Positions 53,331-62,218 are shown, counted from the stretch's first letter. The stretch is DNA of 64,000 nt from Buttiauxella ferragutiae (GCF_001654915.1 NZ_LXEQ01000031.1); one strand, 5' to 3'. Notes: generated from the sequence alone by a model not told the origin. Numbers and translations: made by a program.

Positions 53331-55041
53331 AGTTCTGATCGCCAACCGTGGCGAGATTGCCGTTCGCATCATTCGTGCCTGCCGTGATTACGGTGCGCAG
53401 GCGGTAGCGGTGTACGCTGACCCGGATGCCAACGCGCTACACGTGCAAATGGCTGATGAAGCCTGGGCGCTCCCCGGCACTAGTTCAGCAGACACCTACT
53501 TAAACATTGCAGCGCTGGTGGAGGTTGCAAAGCGCAGCGGTGCAACAATGGTGCATCCTGGCTACGGTTTTTTGTCTGAACGTGCCGAGTTTGCTCGCGC
53601 CGTACAGGAGGCGGGGCTTATCTGGATTGGCCCGCAGCCGGACACCATCGAGAAACTCGGCGATAAAGTGCAGGCGCGTAAAATCGCCATGGAAGTGGGA
53701 GCTCCGCTGGTCAAAGGCACTACAGATCCGGTGAATGGCGCGGGAGAAGTGCTCGATTTTGCTGCCACGCACGGTTTGCCGGTAGCGATTAAAGCTGCCT
53801 TTGGCGGTGGTGGGCGCGGCCTGAAAGTGGCCTGGAAACTGGAAGAAGTGGCTGAACTTTATCATTCCGCAACACGCGAAGCGTTGACGGCATTTGGCCG
53901 TGCAGAATGTTATGTCGAACAATATCTCGACCGTCCACGCCATATTGAAGCTCAAGTTATCGCTGATAAACATGGCAATGTGGTGGTGCTTGGCACGCGT
54001 GATTGCTCGCTCCAGCGCCGTAACCAGAAACTGGTGGAAGAAGCGCCCGCACCGTTTATTAGCGATGCCCAGCGCCTGCAAATCCACAGTGCCGCCCACG
54101 ATATTTGCGCCCATGCGGGCTACGTTGGCGCTGGTACCGTGGAGTTTTTATTAAGCCGCGACGGTACGCTTTCGTTCCTCGAAGTGAACACCCGTTTGCA
54201 GGTAGAACATCCGGTCACCGAAGAAACTACCGGCCTTGATATTGTCGTGGAACAACTGCGCATTGCGGAAGGTTTACCGCTCAGTATTCTGGAAACCCCA
54301 GTCCCGCGTGGACACTCGTTCGAATTCCGAATTAACGCTGAAGATGCTGGCAAAGGCTATTTACCGACACCTGGCAATATCTCGGTATTCCGCGCACCAG
54401 GCGGGCCTGGTATTCGCCTCGACACTGGCGTTAATGCGGGTTCAACCGTCCCGGGCAATTATGACTCGCTGATGGCAAAACTCATTGTCACGGGCAGCAG
54501 CCGTGAACAGGCCATTGCCCGTGCACGTCGCGCCCTGCGTGAGTTTGAAATCGACGGCGTAGCCTCAGTGTTGCCATTCCACCGTGCGGTGATGGATGAC
54601 GCTGATTTCACCGAAGGCTTCAGGGTGCATACTCGCTGGATTGAAACTGATTTTGCCGGGCGCATTGAATTTGCACCGCGTCAGACGCCCAAGGCCAATG
54701 AAACTTTAACCCGCACCTGGATTGAACTTGATGGCCGTCGCGTGCAACTGGGCTTACCTGCGAGCCTGTTTAGCGGTGCGGCATTGTCTCAGCCAGGTAA
54801 AGCGCACCCGCCAGTGAACGAGCCGGTAAACGACGCGGCAGTTGAAGCACCGATCTCCGGTGTGCTCCATAGTTGGCTGGCAGAAGAGGGCAAAACGGTG
54901 CAGCAAGGGGAAGTGATTGCGGTAATGGAAGCGATGAAAATGGAAGTTCAGGTCGTCGCACATCGCAGTGGAACCCTGAAACAGCAGGCGACAACGGGGG
55001 ATTTAGTCGAAGCTGGGCGCTCACTCGGTGATATTAGTTAG
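53305..55041 (+). CDS. Biotin carboxylase-BCCP fusion of the pxp operon
   Basis: This 578-residue protein has a biotin carboxylase domain (about 8-450: ATP-grasp AAFGGGGRGLK, catalytic region FLEVNTRLQVEHPVTE) and a C-terminal biotin carrier domain with the biotinyl lysine in EAMKMEV (about 535-541). It resembles the alpha subunits of acyl-CoA carboxylases, but no acyl-CoA carboxyltransferase gene is adjacent. It overlaps pxpBC by 26 bp. The ATG at 53305 is only two bases from GGGAG, so the GTG at 53311 with an eight-base spacing may be the true start. It likely works with PxpBC rather than in fatty acid synthesis. Confidence 0.9.
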   Translation: MPVTTSPHKVLIANRGEIAVRIIRACRDYGAQAVAVYADPDANALHVQMADEAWALPGTSSADTYLNIAALVEVAKRSGATMVHPGYGFLSERAEFARAVQEAGLIWIGPQPDTIEKLGDKVQARKIAMEVGAPLVKGTTDPVNGAGEVLDFAATHGLPVAIKAAFGGGGRGLKVAWKLEEVAELYHSATREALTAFGRAECYVEQYLDRPRHIEAQVIADKHGNVVVLGTRDCSLQRRNQKLVEEAPAPFISDAQRLQIHSAAHDICAHAGYVGAGTVEFLLSRDGTLSFLEVNTRLQVEHPVTEETTGLDIVVEQLRIAEGLPLSILETPVPRGHSFEFRINAEDAGKGYLPTPGNISVFRAPGGPGIRLDTGVNAGSTVPGNYDSLMAKLIVTGSSREQAIARARRALREFEIDGVASVLPFHRAVMDDADFTEGFRVHTRWIETDFAGRIEFAPRQTPKANETLTRTWIELDGRRVQLGLPASLFSGAALSQPGKAHPPVNEPVNDAAVEAPISGVLHSWLAEEGKTVQQGEVIAVMEAMKMEVQVVAHRSGTLKQQATTGDLVEAGRSLGDIS

Positions 55042-55049
55042 AATCTTAC

Positions 55050-55068
55050 GGCGGGTGAACAGCCCGCC
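55050..55068 (+). terminator. Terminator of the pxp operon
   Basis: GGCGGG / CCCGCC hairpin nine bases after the last stop codon of the operon; the T run is weak. Confidence 0.55.
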
Positions 55069-55219
55069 TGAATTACCCTACTAATATTTATAGGTATCAT
55101 GCTTTTCAGAGTATTTGTTATTGATATGTGTTGGTGGTAGTCCAGCGTAAGAATATACTGGACACGTTTCAGATGGACTGAAATATACCCACAGTTTTTA
55201 GAACACATAATGGAATAAC

Positions 55220-55468
55220 ATGAAAAATATCTTCTTTTTTGACACTTTGATCACTCCAAAACTTCTGGTTGTACTGTACTGGTTAAGCATCATTTCAATC
55301 GTTATCTCTGCTGCTACAACGATTTTTCTAGGGCAGGCACTGGCTGGTATCTTTGGACTGGTGTTTGGTATTTTAGCTGTGCGCGTCGGTTTCGAATTGA
55401 TCATGATCGCCTTCAAAAATAACGAATACCTGAAGCGCATTGCTGAAAACTTGCCTGAAACAAAGTAA
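55220..55468 (+). CDS. DUF4282 small membrane protein
   Basis: This 82-residue membrane protein has two hydrophobic segments (about 12-35 and 40-62) and a charged C terminus (EYLKRIAENLPETK). It matches DUF4282, found in many bacteria with unknown function. GGAATAAC precedes the ATG. It is monocistronic and followed by a terminator. Confidence 0.85.
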   Translation: MKNIFFFDTLITPKLLVVLYWLSIISIVISAATTIFLGQALAGIFGLVFGILAVRVGFELIMIAFKNNEYLKRIAENLPETK

Positions 55469-55582
55469 TGCCCTTGTGTTGGCTTATTAATTAATGAGCT
55501 TACTACTGCCTGTGATATTCAATTTTTTGAAATTGGAATCAATAAAATATTGGGTTACAGGCATTTTACTTTTGGCGAAAAA

Positions 55583-55612
55583 AAAGCCCACATAACTTTC
55601 GCTATGCGGGCC
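55583..55612 (+). terminator. Terminator after the DUF4282 gene
   Basis: AAGCCCACATA / TATGCGGGCCT hairpin (one mismatch) with A run before and TTTAATTTT after. Confidence 0.65.
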
Positions 55613-55622
55613 TTTAATTTTC

Positions 55623-55822
55623 TATACCCGTCATACTTCAAGTTGCAGCGTTGTTGGCTGCACTGACAAACCTCAGTCACTTACTCAAGTAAGCTCCAGG
55701 GGATTATGAGCCTAGTCCATGAGGCTCACCCTTCGGGCCAGCGCAAGCGCTGTTCAAATCTGTTCCAGACAGATTTGTAGCTCCCTTGCCGCCTACCTGC
55801 AACTCGAATTATTTAGGGTATA
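55623..55822. repeat. ERIC element with a 73-bp internal insertion
   Basis: TATACCCGT begins and GGGTATA ends a 200-bp element, 73 bp longer than the complete 127-bp ERIC at 46766-46892. The two agree on both sides of the extra segment. The extra piece runs from about 55706 to 55778, between CTCAAGTAAGCTCCAGGGGATTA and AGCTCCCTTGCCGCC. It contains three hairpins, including GCCTAGTCCATGAGGC and AATCTGTTCCAGACAGATT. It ends six bases before the stop codon of the RIO kinase gene. Confidence 0.85.
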
Positions 55823-55828
55823 AGGTGA

Positions 55829-56689
55829 TTATTCGTATTGCTGGTCGCGCTCTTTGGCTGCGCGTTGACGGTCGTAAAACTCATCCTCCGCAGCAATAAT
55901 TTCATCAATCAGTGAACCCATATCCACATCATGAGCTTCTTCGACGAATAGCCCCGTTAGCGGTGTTTCTGGGGTTAATTTTCCGTCTTCATATAACGCC
56001 CAGATCTCTTTCGCATAGCGTGTTTGCAGTAATTGCGGGGCGAACTGGCCGTAATATTCGGTGATGTTATTCACATCACGTTCAAACATGGATTCAGCAT
56101 GGTTGTTTGCTGCGGCGTCCACCGCTTGTGGCAAGTCGATAATCACCGGCCCTTGCGCGTCTTGCAGTACGTTAAACTCCGATAAATCGCCATGCACCAG
56201 GCCCGCACACAACATGCGTACGATATTGCGGATCATGGTTTCGAAATCAGCCAGCGCACTTTCTTCGCTCATCGCCACATCGCTCAGACGTGGAGCCACC
56301 AAACCTTCAGCATCGGTGACCAGTTCCATCAATAACACGCCATCAATACACATATATGGCTGCGGCACGCGCACCCCGGCGTTTGCCAGGCGGAACAACG
56401 CTTCCACCTCAGCCATTTGCCAGGTTTCTTCTTGTTGCTTGCGTCCGAACTTTGAGCCTTTCTGCATGGCACGGGTGTTGCGAGAATTGCGGACTTTGCG
56501 CCCTTCCTGATACTGCACAGCTTGCTTAAAGCTACGCTGCATAGCTTCTTTGTACACTTTGGCGCATTGGATCTTGTCACCGCATAAAACGGTGTAGACG
56601 TCGGCTTCTTTGCCACTTTTCAGGCGCTGAAGTACATCGTCGATCAGGCCATCATCAACCAGCGGTTGGAGTCTGTTTGGGATTTTCAT
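55829..56689 (-). CDS. RIO1-like serine protein kinase
   Basis: This 286-residue protein kinase is of the RIO family (bacterial PA4780-type). The nucleotide loop LKSGKEADVY (about 23-32), catalytic VHGDLSEFNVL (about 165-175, Asp in HGDLSEFN) and metal motif IDLPQAVD (about 184-191) are all present. Bacterial members are soluble; substrates are unknown. The gene is monocistronic, with an ERIC element at its 3' end. Confidence 0.88.
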   Translation of the reverse strand: MKIPNRLQPLVDDGLIDDVLQRLKSGKEADVYTVLCGDKIQCAKVYKEAMQRSFKQAVQYQEGRKVRNSRNTRAMQKGSKFGRKQQEETWQMAEVEALFRLANAGVRVPQPYMCIDGVLLMELVTDAEGLVAPRLSDVAMSEESALADFETMIRNIVRMLCAGLVHGDLSEFNVLQDAQGPVIIDLPQAVDAAANNHAESMFERDVNNITEYYGQFAPQLLQTRYAKEIWALYEDGKLTPETPLTGLFVEEAHDVDMGSLIDEIIAAEDEFYDRQRAAKERDQQYE

Positions 56690-56821
56690 GCGGCTTTATA
56701 CCTTATTTCAGCCATTTTTCGTATCAATAACACAGACGGCGATAGCAGAAAAAGTGGACAATATTTGCCACGGAAACGGAAAGTTAACGTAACTGTCTGT
56801 ATTCATTTGCTTGTCTGCAAT

Positions 56822-56880
56822 TGTAGGGCGGATAAGCGCGAGCGACATCCACCGTTTACCCCAGCGATGTCGGGTGAAGC
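56822..56880. repeat. REP-like element upstream of the DUF3828 gene
   Basis: GTAGGGCGGATAAGCGCGAGCGACATCC is a REP core, followed by an inverted GATGTCGGGTGAAGC. It belongs to the same family as the 44452-44772 array. It lies between the divergent RIO and DUF3828 genes. Confidence 0.6.
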
Positions 56881-56925
56881 TATGCTTTCCCGAACGACAC
56901 CAAAGTTTGATTAAAGGTACTCAGA

Positions 56926-57372
56926 ATGAAAATTTTAACCGCTTTCATGCTGTTGGTCTCCACTTCAACGCTCGCCGCCAGCGATTACGACCAGCCTATT
57001 AAACTGGCACAGGAATTCAACCAATGGTACCTGCAACAAATCAGTCAGAATAAAAATCCTCTTACCGATGGCCATGATATTGATAAATATGTGACTAAAA
57101 GCACGCTGGAAAAACTACGTTCAGCCATCGGTAACGAAGCTGAATTTTACGACGCCGACTTTTTTATTCGCGCCCAGGATTTTGGCGAAGACTGGCCGAC
57201 GAACGTCACCGTAGTATCCAGTGACTATGACCCCGTTTGCTTCAACATTTATGTTTCCTACGGCAAAAAACAGCAACACACCGTTATTGACTGCATGGTA
57301 AAGGAAGCCGGAACCTGGAAAATCCAGTCTGTTGCAGGCCAGACCATACTGAGAAATGAAAACGTGAAGTAG
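56926..57372 (+). CDS. Exported DUF3828-type protein
   Basis: This 148-residue protein starts with a Sec signal peptide (MKILTAFMLLVSTSTLAAS, cleavage near 18), so it is probably periplasmic. The rest resembles DUF3828 proteins: an alpha-helical part (DYDQPIKLAQEFNQWYLQQI) and a beta-rich C terminus. Two cysteines (about 105 and 125, in PVCFN and VIDCMV) could form a disulfide. Function unknown. Confidence 0.75.
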   Translation: MKILTAFMLLVSTSTLAASDYDQPIKLAQEFNQWYLQQISQNKNPLTDGHDIDKYVTKSTLEKLRSAIGNEAEFYDADFFIRAQDFGEDWPTNVTVVSSDYDPVCFNIYVSYGKKQQHTVIDCMVKEAGTWKIQSVAGQTILRNENVK

Positions 57373-57401
57373 CGGGAAAAAGGTCACTAAAGTGGTGTTG
57401 T

Positions 57402-57470
57402 AGGGTGGATAAGCGATAGCGTCATCCACCATTTTAGCCTGTTTTTCGGACGGTGCTGCGCTTATCCGAC
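57402..57470. repeat. Inverted REP pair (BIME) after the DUF3828 gene
   Basis: GTAGGGTGGATAAGCG..GTCATCCACC and an inverted GGACGGTGCTGCGCTTATCC flank a short spacer, giving a BIME. It ends the exported-protein transcript region. Confidence 0.6.
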
Positions 57471-57626
57471 CAGGGAATAGGTTTGTCTTTTTTTCCACAC
57501 TTTTCAACGTGATTTTTGCCTTCTTTAACATGGCGCTCATTAATCCAGCAAAAGAACCTTTATACTAATACACCTGTGTTTATCAATAATCCTCAGATAT
57601 TTTTTTGGAAAAAGGTTTTATTAAAA

Positions 57627-57722
57627 ATGGAAAGCTTTATAGAAGCTCTGTGGCGCGTTTTTATTTCGTTTAGAAATAAAACAAATGAACACAGAGTCAC
57701 CGATATGGGTCTGGTAAAATAA
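57627..57722 (+). CDS. Possible 31-residue ORF
   Basis: ATG with AAGG eleven bases upstream opens a 31-codon frame beginning MESFIEALWRVFISFRNK. The sequence TTTATACTAAT (-10-like TATACT at 57561-57566) lies upstream. No family recognised. The rest of 57471-57923 holds nothing else I can support. Confidence 0.25.
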   Translation: MESFIEALWRVFISFRNKTNEHRVTDMGLVK

Positions 57723-57923
57723 TGACTCACTTCACCTTTATTCTCAAGAATAATAAACATGCTATTAACATATTAACCGGATATAAAGGTTATACGGCCA
57801 GGCTGAAGAAAAAGATGAAAAAAACAGCAATGAGATGAGAATTATCTTGCGTCAGTCCTTATGGGGTTGAGAAAGATAATTTCATCCCTAAACTATTTTA
57901 GTTCACTGCAAATGGAAGGCACG

Positions 57924-58829
57924 ATGAGAGGAAAAATACCGAAGACCGAATTGCTGGTGACGTTTGAAGTGGTGGCACGTCACGAAAGTTATACTCGGGC
58001 AGCAGAAGAGTTGGCTTTGACACAGAGCGCTGTGTTCAGACAAGTAAACGCGTTGGAGGATTTTCTGCATACTGCATTATTTGACCATGCAAAAAAACGT
58101 ATTCATTTAAATGCGGCAGGTAAGCACTATCTGAACATTGTTAAAGAAACGCTAAATAAACTTGAGCGTGATACTCATTCGATAATGGCCTGGCAACCTG
58201 CGGTTCAGGCTATTGAGTTAGCCGTCAATCCGACATTAAGCACTCATTGGTTGATTCCCAATTTACGCGAGTTCAATAAATTAAATCCCGATATTACGGT
58301 CAATATTCATTCACTGGCTAATATCGGCGATTTTCTAAACAATGATTATGACGCCGCTATTATGCGCGAAGATTTTTGTACACCATGGTCTGGAATGGAA
58401 TATTTATTTGAAGAGGAGATTTTGCCCGTTTGTAGCAGAAGCCTGTTATCCCGACCTGATCAAAAATTCGCTGTCGATGACTTGCTGAATGAATTTCCTT
58501 TGTTGCATCAAAGTACCCGCACCACCGGTTGGCAAGAGTGGTTTGCGCTGTCGGATGTTAACAGCCCGCTGGTGAACAAAGGCCCGCGCTTTGACTTGCT
58601 CTCGATGTTGATTGCGGCGGTACGCTCAAATCTGGGAACCGCATTATTACCTCGTTTTGCTATTCAGCGCGATCTGGACAGCGGTGAAATGGTCATTCCT
58701 TGTGATGTTCCTATCCGTACCGGGAACCGCTTCATTTTGACATGGCGGGCAGAAAAAGCTGAGTCCCGACATTTGCAGATTCTTCGCGCCTGGTTACTGG
58801 AAAAATCACTGATATCTGAGCCAGCCTGA
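57924..58829 (+). CDS. LysR-family transcriptional regulator
   Basis: This 301-residue LysR protein has an N-terminal winged helix-turn-helix (about 8-66, SYTRAAEELALTQSAVFRQVNALED) and a substrate-binding domain (about 95-290). The N terminus (LxTFExVARHESYTRAAEEL) is of the GcvA/AmpR subgroup. The ATG at 57924 with GGAAGG four bases upstream is chosen over an earlier in-frame codon. It converges on the cobalamin adenosyltransferase gene and may govern the neighbouring catabolic genes; that is inference. Confidence 0.88.
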   Translation: MRGKIPKTELLVTFEVVARHESYTRAAEELALTQSAVFRQVNALEDFLHTALFDHAKKRIHLNAAGKHYLNIVKETLNKLERDTHSIMAWQPAVQAIELAVNPTLSTHWLIPNLREFNKLNPDITVNIHSLANIGDFLNNDYDAAIMREDFCTPWSGMEYLFEEEILPVCSRSLLSRPDQKFAVDDLLNEFPLLHQSTRTTGWQEWFALSDVNSPLVNKGPRFDLLSMLIAAVRSNLGTALLPRFAIQRDLDSGEMVIPCDVPIRTGNRFILTWRAEKAESRHLQILRAWLLEKSLISEPA

Positions 58830-58866
58830 TTGATGATGCCGCCCGGTTTTCACCTGGCGGCATACC

Positions 58867-59469
58867 TTACCAGTCAATACCAGATTGAGCCTGAATCCCG
58901 CTATTAAAGGCATGTTTTACCGGTCGGATTTCACTGACGGTATCTGCAATATCCAGCAACTGGCTGTGACAACCGCGCCCGGTCACCACCACACTTTGAT
59001 GGGCGGGGCGATTCACTATCGATGAAATAACCTCCTGAATATCCAGGTAGTGATAAGCCAGCATATAGGTGAGTTCATCGAGTACCACCAGGTCGTAACG
59101 CGCATCGGCGAGCATGCGCTTACTTTCCTGCCAGACCGCGAGAGCAGCCTGGATATCTTCTTCTCTATTCTGGGTTTCCCAGGTAAAACCGGTGCCCATA
59201 ATGTGGAATTCAACATTGTGCTGATGCAGCGTGTTGTATTCACCATTATCCCACTGGCCTTTAATGAATTGCGCGACCCCGACGGTTTTGCCATGGCCGA
59301 TAGCGCGCGTCACTGTCCCAAAGGCTGCGGTCGATTTTCCTTTCCCGTTGCCGGTAAAAACAATCAGGATACCTTTCCTTTCGGTTGCCGCCGCCACACG
59401 GCTATCTACCCGCTCTTTGATCTTTTGCTGGCGCTGACGATGGCGTTCAGTATTGGTTCGCGTTTCCAT
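58867..59469 (-). CDS. Cob(I)alamin adenosyltransferase, BtuR/CobO type (second copy candidate)
   Basis: This 200-residue enzyme transfers adenosyl from ATP to cob(I)alamin. The P-loop is GNGKGKSTAAFG (about 40-51). It is similar to E. coli BtuR but clearly diverged, and it is not beside the btuR neighbours of E. coli. It follows the class I fumarase by 9 bp and has AAGGAG before its ATG. It is probably a dedicated supply of adenosylcobalamin for glutamate mutase, whose genes would lie beyond the right edge. Confidence 0.92.
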   Translation of the reverse strand: METRTNTERHRQRQQKIKERVDSRVAAATERKGILIVFTGNGKGKSTAAFGTVTRAIGHGKTVGVAQFIKGQWDNGEYNTLHQHNVEFHIMGTGFTWETQNREEDIQAALAVWQESKRMLADARYDLVVLDELTYMLAYHYLDIQEVISSIVNRPAHQSVVVTGRGCHSQLLDIADTVSEIRPVKHAFNSGIQAQSGIDW

Positions 59470-59478
59470 AAACGCTCC

Positions 59479-61131
59479 TTAATGCTTTGCAGGGCAAGAT
59501 GCGCAACTTTGCTTTTGCTCAAACTGTTCAAAGAAGTTATTGCCTTTATCGTCGACCAGAACAAAAGCCGGCAGGTTTTTCACTTCCATCATCCACACCG
59601 CTTCCATGCCCAGTTCAGGGTACTCAAGGCAGCGCAGGCTTTTCACATATTGCTGCGCCAGTAATGCCGCCGCGCCACCGATACTCCCGAGGTTAAAACC
59701 ACCATGTTTGAGGCAGGCATCGGTCACTTGCTGGCTGCGGTTACCTTTCGAAAGCATGACCAGGCTGCCACCTGCTGCCTGGAACTGGTCAACATAACCA
59801 TCCATGCGCCCGCCAGTGGTCGGCCCGAGCGAACCACACGGCTGGTTGTCCGGCGTTTTGGCGGGGCCCGCGTAATAGACGATATGGTTTTTCATGTAGT
59901 CGGGCATCGCTTCGCCCTTGTCCAGCCGCGCTTTGATTTCAGCATGGGCAATGTCGCGGGCGACCACGATGGAGCCGCTTAACGACACGCGTGTGCCAAT
60001 CGGCAGCTTAGACAAGTCGGCCATAATCTCTTTCAGTGGGCGGTTCAGGTCGAGTTGCACCGTCTGGGCGCTATTCTCTGTACGCTGAGAATCCGGAATA
60101 AATTTGCCTGGATTGTGCTCGAGTTTTTCCAGCCAGATTCCCTGCTTATTGATCTTGCCTTTAATATTGCGGTCGGCAGAACAGGACAGCGCCATCGCGA
60201 TTGGGCAGGAACCGCCGTGGCGTGGCAGACGGATAACCCGGATATCATGGGCGAAGTATTTGCCGCCAAACTGCGCGCCGATGCCAAATTCACGACTGGC
60301 ATTGAGTAACGCGGTTTCCAGTGCCGTGTCGCGGAATGCCTGGCCGAGTTCATTCCCCTCGGTTGGCAGATTGTCGTAATACTTGGTCGAAGCCAGTTTG
60401 GCGACTTTCAGTGACTGGTCGGCCGACAACCCGCCCACCACAAACGCGATATGGTAAGGAGGGCAGGCGGCAGTACCCAGCGACTTCATTTTTTCAATCA
60501 GGAAGGCAGTCAGCTTTTCAGGCTGGAGAATAGATTTTGTTTCCTGGAATAGCGCCGCTTTGTTGGCAGAGCCACCGCCTTTGTTGACGAACAGGAAACG
60601 ATATTCGTTGCCAGGTGTGGCGCTAATATCAATCTGCGCAGGCAGGTTGGTCTGAGTGTTGACCTCGGTGTACATGTCCAGCGGCGCATTCTGCGAGTAG
60701 CGCAGATTATTCTCCTGGAAGGTGGTGTAGATGCCTTTACTTAAGGCTTCTGCATCGTCGCCGCCGGTCCAGATAGACTGACCTTTACTCGCCACAATGG
60801 TGGCTGTCCCGGTATCCTGGCAATTTGGCAGCACACCTTTCGCCGACACTTCCGCGTTGCGTAACAGTTGCAGCGCAACGTATTTATCATTATCACTGGC
60901 CTGTGGGTCGTGCAGGATGCTGGCAATCTGCTTGAGATGGGCAGCACGCAGGAAAAACGACGCTTCGTAAAAAGCATGCTGCGCCAGTAGCGTTAAGGCC
61001 TCAGGGGCAACTTTGATGACCTCTTCACCGTCCAGCTCCGTCACCGTAATGTGTTGGCCGCTGAGCAATGTATATTCCGTATTATCTTTGCTTTGTAAAA
61101 ACGGTTCCTGCCAGGCAAATGGTTTAGACAT
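59479..61131 (-). CDS. Class I fumarase / mesaconase (FumD-like)
   Basis: This is an iron-sulfur class I hydratase of 550 residues, similar to FumA and FumB over its full length. A cluster cysteine is in LPNCQDTGTA (Cys104); others are in GTAACPPYH and GGSCPIAM. It ends CASCPAKH. FumD of E. coli O157 hydrates mesaconate in the methylaspartate pathway. The neighbours here (glutaminase, glutamate carrier, cobalamin adenosyltransferase, DUF4387) make that role more likely than a citric acid cycle fumarase. Substrate preference cannot be read from sequence alone. Confidence 0.88.
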   Translation of the reverse strand: MSKPFAWQEPFLQSKDNTEYTLLSGQHITVTELDGEEVIKVAPEALTLLAQHAFYEASFFLRAAHLKQIASILHDPQASDNDKYVALQLLRNAEVSAKGVLPNCQDTGTATIVASKGQSIWTGGDDAEALSKGIYTTFQENNLRYSQNAPLDMYTEVNTQTNLPAQIDISATPGNEYRFLFVNKGGGSANKAALFQETKSILQPEKLTAFLIEKMKSLGTAACPPYHIAFVVGGLSADQSLKVAKLASTKYYDNLPTEGNELGQAFRDTALETALLNASREFGIGAQFGGKYFAHDIRVIRLPRHGGSCPIAMALSCSADRNIKGKINKQGIWLEKLEHNPGKFIPDSQRTENSAQTVQLDLNRPLKEIMADLSKLPIGTRVSLSGSIVVARDIAHAEIKARLDKGEAMPDYMKNHIVYYAGPAKTPDNQPCGSLGPTTGGRMDGYVDQFQAAGGSLVMLSKGNRSQQVTDACLKHGGFNLGSIGGAAALLAQQYVKSLRCLEYPELGMEAVWMMEVKNLPAFVLVDDKGNNFFEQFEQKQSCASCPAKH

Positions 61132-61160
61132 GTCGACTTCTCACTTATCAGTCATTAATG

Positions 61161-61184
61161 AAGGGCATCTGGTGCGATGCCCTT
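61161..61184. repeat. Hairpin between the glutaminase and fumarase genes
   Basis: AAGGGCATC / GATGCCCTT form a strong stem in the 63-bp gap after the glutaminase stop. There is no U run in the gene direction; it may stabilise the upstream message. Confidence 0.5.
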
Positions 61185-61194
61185 TTCTTCGGGC

Positions 61195-62196
61195 TTACTT
61201 CGCTAAAAAGAGATTGGATTGTGTCGCTTGCGCAACATACTCAATGGTTTGCTGGGCGCGAACGCTGTTGCCCGCGGAATCAAGCGGCGGAGAGTACACG
61301 GCGATGGCATATTTCCCCGGCACCACGGCGACCATGCCGCCGCCGACACCGCTTTTCGCCGGAAGGCCTACGGTGTAAAGCCACTTGCCGCTGCCGTCAT
61401 AAAGCCCGGCAATAGCCATTTCCGCTAACACCTGCGGGACATATTTCTCGTTTAACAGTTGCTTGCCGGTGTAAGGCGATTTGCCATTATTGGCGAGTAC
61501 CGCGCCCATTTTGGCGAGCTGCTCGGTGGTGACATCCACTGAACACTGACGGGTATAAATCTCTACGGCTTCACGGGTATCGCCATAGAAACTGTTATAG
61601 GACTCCATTAACTGCGCCAGCGCCTGATTGTGCTGGTTGGTGTCCATTTCAGATTTGAATACCGGCTCGTTGACGGTCAACGAGGCATCCGCCCACGCAT
61701 TCAGGTTGTTGAGAATTTTGTTCCAGCGGTCGGTTTTATCTTTGGCTTCAACCAGGCTAACGGTGCTCATCGCTCCCGCATTGACCAATGGATTTTCTGG
61801 AGCGCCTTTGGTCAACTCCACGGCTAAACCGGAGTTGAATGGCAGCCCGGTGGCATTGGCACCGAGTTTATCCAGCACCTCTTTTGGCCCGTGCTGTTCC
61901 ATCGCGAGCGCCATGGTGAAGACCTTGCTCAGGGACTCCATCGGGAAGGCTTTTTTGACATCACCTGTCTGGTAAATTTTGCCGTCCACCGTGGCGATGG
62001 TGATGGCAAAATTCTGTGGGCTGTAAGTGGCAAGCGCCGGAATATAGTCAGCGACTTTTCCGTCGTTATTATTTTTATATTTTTGATGCGCTTGTTTGAT
62101 GAGTGCGTCGTAGTCTGGTGCAGTTTGCGCCAGCGTCGTGGTGCTGACTAAGAAACTGAGCGATAACACACTTGCTGCTAAGAGTTTTATTTTCAC
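61195..62196 (-). CDS. Exported glutaminase (beta-lactamase-like family)
   Basis: This serine-dependent glutaminase hydrolyses L-glutamine to glutamate and ammonia. The 333 residues begin with a Sec signal peptide (cleavage near ALA/TLAQ, about 23), so it should be periplasmic, unlike cytoplasmic GlsA and GlsB. The catalytic motif is ESLSKVF (SxxK, about 87-93), followed by VNAGAM and KSGVGGGM. It starts with GTG. It lies 55 bp downstream of the glutamate/dicarboxylate symporter gene with a terminator between, so it may have its own promoter or depend on read-through. Confidence 0.92.
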   Translation of the reverse strand: MKIKLLAASVLSLSFLVSTTTLAQTAPDYDALIKQAHQKYKNNNDGKVADYIPALATYSPQNFAITIATVDGKIYQTGDVKKAFPMESLSKVFTMALAMEQHGPKEVLDKLGANATGLPFNSGLAVELTKGAPENPLVNAGAMSTVSLVEAKDKTDRWNKILNNLNAWADASLTVNEPVFKSEMDTNQHNQALAQLMESYNSFYGDTREAVEIYTRQCSVDVTTEQLAKMGAVLANNGKSPYTGKQLLNEKYVPQVLAEMAIAGLYDGSGKWLYTVGLPAKSGVGGGMVAVVPGKYAIAVYSPPLDSAGNSVRAQQTIEYVAQATQSNLFLAK

Positions 62197-62218
62197 GTTG
62201 TAGCCCTGTGTTGTTGTG

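Noticed and set aside
59479..61131. Housekeeping fumarase FumA or FumB
   Set aside because: Sequence alone permits it, but the neighbours (glutaminase, carrier, cobalamin enzyme, DUF4387) fit mesaconase better; FumA and FumB sit in other contexts.
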